DNA of 64,000 bases from Bursaphelenchus xylophilus (taxonomy: Eukaryota; Nematoda; Chromadorea; Rhabditida; Aphelenchoididae): assembly GCA_904066235.2 (NCBI GenBank), contig CAJFCV020000001.1, positions 434,001 through 498,000 of the forward strand, in the 5' to 3' direction. Below the pieces are notes generated by a model. That model had not been told where the DNA came from. It saw nothing but the letters and a program-made list of their open reading frames with translations, and did not search any database. The translations under genes were made by a program, and so were the position numbers. Of the stretch, positions 56,961-64,000 are shown piece after piece (the stretch's first letter is position 1; every line of letters starts with the position of its first letter).

Positions 56961-59900
56961 ATGGTGAAACGGAAAACAGCTCAGAAAGTTGAGGAGAAGA
57001 AGGAAGATGTTGTTTCAAATGGGGTGGAAGCTGAAAATAATGTCAAAATTAATGGAATTTCAAATGGATATCAGAAACAGTTCCGAGAAGACGAGACCGA
57101 CTCTGATGATGAAGCTGTAAGTGAATTTTGACCTTTGTTTTTGCTGAATTTAGGCGCGAAAGGACCAAATTTATATTATACTTTGGGATTTGATAGTGAG
57201 TTGGAAAGTTCTATAGTTTCCAGTTTGACGAATAGTTTTGTTGAAGAAATTTTCTGAAAATTGGCAAAACAGAGATTTATCTTGCTTATAAGATTCTTTT
57301 CTTTGCGTTTTATATTACTTTTACCTTTTTATTTCCGATTTTCCCTTGCCGTAGACAACAAGTTGGTGAACAATATAAATTGCTCTAAAAACATTGTTTT
57401 CTTGGGAGAAAATTGTCGTAGATGCTTTTAAAAGTATCCTTCTTTATTTTAGGATCTCCGAAACACAATAGGAAACGTGCCATTGCGCTGGTACGACGAT
57501 TACGACCATATTGGATACGACCTCGATGGAGCGAAGATTGCCAAACCTGAGGGCTACAAAAAGGGCGAGATTGAGAACTTTATGGAGCGAATGGAAGATC
57601 CTGACTATTGGTACGATTTTTCCTTTATTCTTCTGGTTTTAGATTGAGAGCAGAGGTCAGCTTCTTTGTCAATTCTTGAGTTGCATTATGATTAGCATCT
57701 GTTTTCAAAAACAATATGAAATTTGGCTGATTTCTGATGCCTTTTTTCAGGAGGAAGGTGTACGATCGCCAGACTGGTCAGATGGTGACATTATCAGATG
57801 AGCAAGTCGAGAAGTTGCAGCGAATGACCTCTTATCGTTATCCAGACCCCACCTATAATCCGTATGAGCCGTTCGAGGATATATACTCTCACAAGAAGGA
57901 AATTCATCCCATATCCAACAAGCCAGAGGATAAGAGGAGTTTTATTCCGAGTGCGGCCGAGCGGAAGATTGTGGGAAGACTGTTGCATGCGATGAAAATG
58001 GGATGGATTACAAAGAAGGAAGCGCCCAAACCCAAGGAATCTTATGATCTTTGGGCCGCCGAAGACGATGAGCCCAAGTCGAAGAGGGAGCTGGCCAGAT
58101 TACGGATGCATTGCCCAGCTCCAAAAGTTGGGAATCCGGGTCATGCGGAGAGTTATAATCCACCAGCCGAATATCTGATGACAGAAGACGAAAAGAAGAA
58201 ATACGAAGAGATGGAACCCGAAATGAGGAAACAAAACTTTATCCCCGAGAAGTATGATGCTCTGAGGAAGGTGCCATTCTATCAGAAGTTCTATCGAGAG
58301 CGATTTGAGAGGTGTTTGGACTTGTACATGGCACCAAGACAGGTCAAGATGAAATTGAATGTTGACATCAAAGAATTATTGCCGGATCTTCCAAATCCCA
58401 AGGATTTGCAGCCTTTCCCAACCACTCTTGGATTCGTAAGTTGCTTTGAAATTTTTTGTTTGAATTTTAGGAAGAAAAATCGAGAAATAAAATTGAGTGC
58501 ACAGTGCAATATAGAGATGGCAAAAATTTTGCACCGTGCAGTGGATTTTTTGGTAAATTTTGGAGTGATATAGAAAATACAGAGAGTTTAGACAGTATTT
58601 GGTCGGCCGTGGCAAAAATTTGGCAGGTACTGGTAGTTGAAATTTGTGAGAAATTGGAGTGCACGGTGCAATATACAGATTGCGAAAATTTTGCACTGTT
58701 CAGTAGATTTTTTGAAAAATTTTTGATTGCTGTAGAAAACACAGAGAGTTTAGTTAATATTTGATCCTGTTTAGCGAAAATTTGGCAGGTTTTTATATAT
58801 AAAATTTGTGAGAAATTGGACTGCACAGTGCACTAAAAAATTTTCGAAAATATTGCACTGTGCGACAAAAATTTGGGTTGTAATTTTATTGAGAAAGTAG
58901 GAACAGAGCATTTCTGGCATTTTCAGTCTATCTCTCATAATTATACTTGTTGTTAATAATTTTTCCGTCCCTTTTTACCTAATTTCCCAATTTTCAGTAC
59001 ATGCGAGGTCATGTTGGACAAGTTCGATCGCTCACTGTGGAACCAGCGAATGGAGAACTTCTCGTCTCGGGTGGAGAAGACAAAACAGTCCGAGTTTGGT
59101 ACATCCCGACCGGTCGATGCCTCAAAACTTACAAATTTGACTCCCCAATCACGTCCGTGCAATACTCTCCGGACCCCGATAGAACGCTGGTTTTGGTGGC
59201 CACGGAGTCGAATAAACTCACTTTGTTGGTGGTGGAAGCGGGTGACAAATTGAGAGTGCAAAAGACGAAGGACTTTTTGAAGGAATTGGACGTCGCACAG
59301 TGCAGAGCCGACAACCCGGAAGCACCAAAATGGAGCAGAACCAAGGATGGAAATTTGGAAATTGAGGTTCCAGGGGTAAGAATAGACCTTTTTGTTGAAG
59401 TTTAGATCGGGAAATTGTGGAAAATGGAAGTTTCGGATATTATCCATGACAAAAATTTTTGAAATTTTTACGGGAATGAGGTTAAAAATGGAGAATGATG
59501 AACGGACAAGGGATTTACAACAAATTAAATGCATTTTTGAATCGAAATTAGGAAAAAAAAATTCTTTTTTTGATGAAAAATATAATATTTTTGCTTTTCA
59601 GAAGGTCCGTCAAGCCGTGTGGCACAGAAAAGGCGACTTTTTCGCCTCCGTGGGCTTCGAGCCGGGCGCCAAACAGATTTTCATCCACCGAATCTCCCAA
59701 TGCAAGTCCCAACAGCCCTTCTCCAAGTCCAAGGGACAAGTGCAATGTGTTCTGTTCCACCCAACAAAGCCTCATTTCTTCGTCGCCACACTCCAACATA
59801 TCCGCCAATACGATCTGGCCAAATGCCAACTGCAGAGGAAGATCCTACCGGGAACGAAATGGCTCTCCGCAATGCACACGGATCACTACGGAAACAACTT

Positions 59901-60780
59901 GTTTGTGGTCGGACTGGACCGAGTTTTCAGCTGGATCGATCTGGAATTGAGTAATAAGCCATGGAAAACCCTGAGGTCACATTCATCCGCAGTTCGCGCC
60001 CTCACCTACCATAAAAAGTACCCGTTGTTGGCCACGGTCTCGGATGACGCTTCAGCAATTGTTTACCATGCAAGATGCCCTCAGGTAAAATTTTTTTTTA
60101 TTGGTTTGTTTGAAGTTTAGGAACTGCGAAGGACTTGGCTGAAAGGAACACTTTGTTGGTTGCACTGTGCGAATTCCCAGTTATTTGCTTGCACGGTGCA
60201 GAAATTAGAAAGGTTTATTTTGCGATTGCACTGTGCGAAGAAAGGTTTTTTGATCGAACTGTGCCAAATTAGCGATGAAATTTCAGTTGCACAGTGCAAA
60301 TTTGAAATTTTTTTTGCACAGTGCAGATTGAAAATTTTTTTTTGCACAGTGCGGATTTAGAATTTTTTACTTGCACAGTGCGTATTTAGAATTTTTTACT
60401 TGCACCGTGCGGATTTAAAATTTTTTATTGCACAGTGCAGATTGAAATTTTTTTTTTTGCACAGTGCAGACTGATTTTTTTTATTGCACAGTGCAGAATG
60501 ATTTTTTTTATTGCACAGTGCGGATTTAGAGTTTTTTACTTGCACCGTGCGGATTTAAAATTTTTTATTGCACAGTGCAGATTAAAACTCGTTTATTTTT
60601 CAGGACTTTGACAAGGACAATGAACTGGTCCCAGTGAAGCGTCTCTTTGGCCACAAACATCAGCAAGAAGAGAAGAAATCGAAGGACCAATTGGCCATGT
60701 TATCCACCGTCTTCCACCCAACCCAACCTTGGCTAATCACTGGTGGCCAGGACGGTCAAATCGGACTTTTCATCTACTAA
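56961..60780 (+). CDS. bop-1: BOP1/Erb1 ribosome biogenesis WD-repeat protein (6 exons, 678 aa)
   Basis: Subunit of the nucleolar PeBoW complex (Pes1-Bop1-WDR12; yeast Nop7-Erb1-Ytm1) needed for 27S/32S pre-rRNA processing and 60S assembly. Exons 56961-57116, 57453-57610, 57751-58435, 58998-59375, 59602-60084, 60604-60780; GT-AG throughout, phases close, stop TAA. The N-terminus is lysine-rich and acidic (DETDSDDEA). Residues ~60-330 are the BOP1NT domain ([72 protein letters not shown]). Residues ~335-678 form the WD40 propeller ([59 protein letters not shown]). Shorter than human BOP1 mainly in the acidic N-terminus. Introns 4 and 6 contain GCACNGTGC cores. It converges on the gene at 60875, leaving 94 bp between stops. 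Confidence 0.97.
58497..58866. repeat. GCACNGTGC cores inside bop-1 intron 4
   Basis: Six or seven cores (one decayed, GCACTGTTC) within a ~150-bp unit repeated about twice: AAATTGGAGTGCA, GATTTTTTG.., ACAGAGAGTTTAG, GGCAGGT. Confidence 0.85.
60161..60588. repeat. GCACNGTGC array filling bop-1 intron 6
   Basis: About 14 cores at 25-40-bp spacing with GATTTAGAATTTTTTACTT-type spacers. The array starts ~75 bp after the donor and ends ~15 bp before the acceptor, so it makes up most of the intron. Confidence 0.93.
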
Positions 60781-60874
60781 AATAATCAAGTTTGTTGTTG
60801 TTACACCATGTTATTGTTAATGTTCTTTGTTTCGAATGAATTTTTAATACCAAAAATTGGAATAACAAACAAAT

Positions 60875-63090
60875 TTATGCAGTAGAATCTTGCGATTTTT
60901 CGAGTCGAGATCGTTTGGAGGGAGTTGATTTCCGCCTGTGAAGGCGGTAGAGAAAATCCGAGATGACTCTTTTCTTCTCCGGAGGCTTGGTTTTCAGCTG
61001 GCCAGAGGTGTAATCACTCTAAAATGCGATAATTTTTAGTCGAAAATTACTTCAAAGAGGTAGTTAGAGCTCTAAATTGCCCTTAGAACCTATAAATCAA
61101 ACAAAAATAAGCTGTTTTCATCAAAAAATCGGCCAAAAACACCTAAAATAATATAAAAAATTAATTTTTTTTTTGTTAAAACCAAGAATCTCTGTGACCA
61201 AATCACGAATTATTAACCGTATATAAAAAATAAAATAATAATTACCTTAAAATTACCTTTCAACACCAAAAAAATATCAAAATTTGATCAAAACTACCTA
61301 AAGTGATATAATTAATAAAAAGCTCAGATTTTCCGCTAAACCCTCGAATTTCCCTCAAAGCCCTCCAAATTGACGTACATCCAAGATGGCCATGATTCTC
61401 TGCGGTGCGAACTTCTGTTCGTACAGTTCCACGACTCTTTTCTTGACCTCTTCCGTGAGTCCGGTCTCCTTTTCAGGCTCGTGCTGATGGCCAAAAGTCG
61501 TCTCGAGAACTCGAATTTTGTCTTCTTCATATTCCACTGTTCTCCTGACTTTGCATCCCCTCTTTGAGCAGACATAATACGCTCTTCGGACATTGTCGTT
61601 GCTCTTGATCGAAGAGTTGAGGGAAAATCCTTGTTTCAAAGCCGGCCATGCTGCTTCAAACTCCTCTCTGCTCGAGAATTCGGCCACGAGACGGTTGTCC
61701 ATGCGGATTGGGCGACGCTGAAACCATTTTTCCATCAAAAATTTACCTTACTTTAGATAAAATTATATTATTTTATCAAAAATTGTATGGATTTCACCTT
61801 CAAATCCTTCAATCCTTCCTAAAACAGCTTAACAAAGAAGAATACTCACTTTTTTCGGCGACTCCTCGACGTTTTCAACCACTTTGTAACTTGTACTTGC
61901 CTCCTGGCGTTGAGTTCGAAATAAATTCATCAAAATCCCAGTGCCCTCGTCCAAATCCACGTCTCCGGACAAGATACGACCGAGAACAAACTTATCCGGC
62001 TCAAAACCCGCGTCCACTTCGACAATAACATCATTCTGGAAGCAAATTTGATTAAACTTGCCATGGATAACATAAAATTCTCTCAGTTCTTGTCTAAAAT
62101 CCGAAAACAACAAATAAAAACAACTTACTGACTCTGGACTTTCACCGACAGCCTGTGGAAAATAGATCATCTCGTCCGCGGCGGCTCCAGCATCCAGATC
62201 TTCTCTTCGGTCATGGTTAACATGTTCTTCAACGGATTCGAAGACCAACACCTTGTTCAGACCGATAACCACCGTCCTCCGGACCTCGCAGTCCTTTTTG
62301 GAGCAAATGTAGTAGATGGTGGTGGAATCTCGAGATGAGGTCTTTGAATTTCGGTGAAATCCACGCTTCATTCCTTCCCAGGCCTCGGAAAAGGCTTCAT
62401 GAGAGTTGAAGGTGGCCAGAAGACGTTGAGGCTTTGCTACTGAGCGGGTCTGAAGAGAGAAGAACGTCATAGATATGTACTTCTAGCGTTTTTTAAAATT
62501 TTGAGGAGATTTTTTGTCTGATATTGTACTGGGCCAAAAACAATAAAGCAGATCAAAATCTAGGTTTGAAATCAGCTAAATTGACCTGTGCAGCTCCAGA
62601 AATCTGAATGGAATCAGAAAATTCAAGAATTTCAAAAGAACCCACTGAAACAATTCCGAAAGCAAAAATTTATGTTGTTTTAGGTAGCAATTTTTAGAAG
62701 AGGTCGAAAAGCAATGTCTTTTCTCAAAATCCGGCAAATGAAGCAATTGCAAACCTCAACATAGTGTTGTGCCAAGTATTAAATGCAAAATTGGCCTGTA
62801 ATTTTACCTATATTACCCATGGCGTAAAACTCTATGTTTGACATCACTAAACCAAAGTAAATCTTTTTTTCTTGATCTCACAGCATCTAAACATCAAGGA
62901 AAATATTCAAAATACCTACTCTCTTTTTTGCGACCTCATTTTCGACGACAGGAGCAATATTATCCGCCGAAGTTCCAACATCTACGTCTTCATCGCATTG
63001 AACCGGTTCCATTTGGATGTTTGTTCCCAAATCCAGCTCCATTCTGGCCAAAGGGGCCAGAATGGGCTGGGATTCAGGAGGATTTGACAT
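60875..63090 (-). CDS. Protein with two tandem FAR1/FLYWCH-like zinc-binding domains (5 exons, 386 aa)
   Basis: Exons from the 5' end: 62920-63090, 62129-62449, 61850-62035, 61379-61717, 60875-61018; all GT-AG and in phase 0. Domain 1 (~residues 63-140) has CSKKDC (C106, C111) and EEHVNHD (H133, H136); domain 2 (~232-306) has CSKRGC (C276, C281) and GHQHEP (H303, H305). The two are clearly paralogous (both YY.CSK..C.VRRTV). This Cys2-His2 layout is that of FAR1/FLYWCH/MULE-type DNA-binding domains. Domain 2 is followed by a helix (EEVKKRVVELYEQKFAPQ) and the last exon encodes PPEKKRVISDFLYRLHRRKS and a basic tail. That exon was found by spotting TTTTAG/AGTGATTAC on the minus strand; without it the frame would stop at 61355 after reading through a GTACGT donor. 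The 93-bp intron at 62036-62128 is open in frame and could be retained. Likely a nuclear regulator; no orthologue named. Confidence 0.82.
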
Positions 63091-63106
63091 CCGATCGAAT
63101 CTAAAA
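63091..63106 (-). promoter_or_regulatory. Putative trans-splice acceptor and 10-nt 5' UTR
   Basis: On the minus strand TTATTTTAG ends at 63101, ten bases before the ATG at 63090-63088. Same arrangement as at the AT-hook gene. An upstream cis exon is the alternative. Confidence 0.45.
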
Positions 63107-64000
63107 TAATGTTTTTCTCTTTTTCAATGCCAAGTTTCATTTCGTCCAAAAATCCGATAACAAGTTGGCGGAATGCCACAAATCCAAAGAGTGACGGATA
63201 AGTCGGTTTACTGTTGCATAAGGGATTTGTGATGATGTTTTTTTCTGCTATGAACTTTCCTTTACTCAATTTTTTTTTATTTTTTCCAGATTTTACAATT
63301 TGTAGATACAAAGAAAAAAATTATTTTTTCTCTGACCCACCCTCCTCATTTTGCGTGCTCTCTCACAAAGATCGTTGAATATCTCGGTTCCCCTTGAAAA
63401 TTATGATCTGAAATTTTTAGGGATTAATTTGTGAACTATTTAGAGTATCTGTGCCAAATTTGATGACATATAAGAAAAAAAAATTTTGCGAAAAATTATT
63501 TTCTTGAAATTTTTGCCAAAAATATCTTATCTCGAGTTCAACAACAACATTTTGGCTCTGTCAAACCCACAAAGATTGCTTTTTACAATCGGAAATTTCG
63601 AAAAACGGTAGACTTGTCAATCAACTCTCGAAATGTCATCGAAAAAACCTTGATTTCTTCAAATCATCGCCAAAAAAGGGTTCAATTCGAAAATTAAAAA
63701 AACTTTTTTTGCTGATCATAACCTGTTTCTAAAAAAATCTGCAAGTTGTAGTCTAGGATCAGCTGAAAGATGAAGTATTTGTCGCTTGATATTAATCTTG
63801 ATGTGTGTGGTTTATTGCTCCTCCTGATCGATAAGCAACTTCTTATAAAGGGCGTGGAAAGGGGCGGCTGCCGTAGGGCAAGTGTCATACAGAGCGTTTG
63901 GGTAATGAATTGACTAGTGAGCGCTGCCAAACCCTTCTCAGAGGTCGATGATTTTTTTGGGATTTTTATTTTTTTTTAAAACTTTCCATGTGAATTTTCG
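63107..64000. other. Upstream region of the FAR1-like gene to the window edge
   Basis: 63120-63250 is non-repetitive. 63340-63480 matches the dispersed repeat at ~45130 (CACAAAGATCGTTGAATATC). 63750-63950 is GC-richer with GGGCGTGGAAAGGGGCGG, which resembles GC-box/KLF sites and could be a promoter for this gene or one beyond the window. No exon is supported. Confidence 0.35.

Noticed and set aside
58953..59829. Minus-strand open frames across bop-1 exons
   Set aside because: They are antisense shadows of the WD40-coding exons; the plus strand gives the conserved protein with correct splice sites.
61355..61378. Stop codon at 61355 as the end of the FAR1-like gene
   Set aside because: The last eight codons lie beyond a GTACGT donor, and an in-phase exon with acceptor TTTTAG and conserved-looking content exists at 60875-61018. 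Transcript data could still overturn this.

Overview
This window is nuclear DNA from a nematode, most likely a rhabditid close to but not obviously identical to Caenorhabditis. The evidence is a single Toll-type receptor with the TOL-1 architecture, short GT-AG introns with TTTTAG/TTTTCAG acceptors, acceptor-like sites 9-10 nt before two start codons (as expected for spliced-leader trans-splicing), and repeats carrying a fragment that matches nematode 5S rRNA as I remember it. Base composition is strongly AT-rich. Nothing suggests bacteria, plasmid, phage or virus.

Four multi-exon genes were rebuilt by hand, and every splice phase closes. (1) 329-4949 (+): a 663-aa protein with an N-terminal FAR1/FLYWCH-like zinc-binding region and a C-terminal AT-hook. 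(2) 6714-21276 (-): tol-1, 11 exons, 1,228 aa, with signal peptide, two LRR blocks with cysteine-rich caps, one membrane segment and a TIR domain. (3) 56961-60780 (+): bop-1 (BOP1/Erb1, 60S ribosome biogenesis), 7... exon junctions resolved into 6 coding exons, 678 aa. (4) 60875-63090 (-): a 386-aa protein with two tandem FAR1/FLYWCH-like domains and a short basic last exon, tail-to-tail with bop-1. Genes 1 and 2 also converge. Five intact tRNA-Asp(GTC) genes and one internally deleted copy lie between 29.3 and 52.2 kb.

The 35.7 kb between tol-1 and bop-1 has no convincing protein gene and is packed with repeats, which also invade tol-1 and bop-1 introns. Three systems dominate. (a) 21 copies of a fold-back element with tRNA T-arm/B-box-like ends (GGTTCGAATCC) facing outward and one or two copies of a ~33-nt 5S rRNA segment inside; monomer, dimer and deleted-dimer forms all occur. 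(b) At least 16 clusters of a 9-bp palindromic core, GCACNGTGC, spaced about every 25-45 bp, with spacers that differ between clusters while the core persists. (c) A dispersed 10-mer GTAAAATACG that recurs 20-80 bp downstream of most fold-back copies and of tRNA-Asp genes. There are also several tandem arrays with units near 164-171 bp, an ~820-bp inverted-repeat element, a recurring GGGCGCAGYCTGCC motif linked to the tRNA-Asp flanks, and ATGCAAAT clusters.

The long open frames in the repeat-rich parts are translations of repeats and are not called. Between the repeats lie islands of higher-complexity, GC-richer sequence that could be cis-regulatory; that is inference from composition only.
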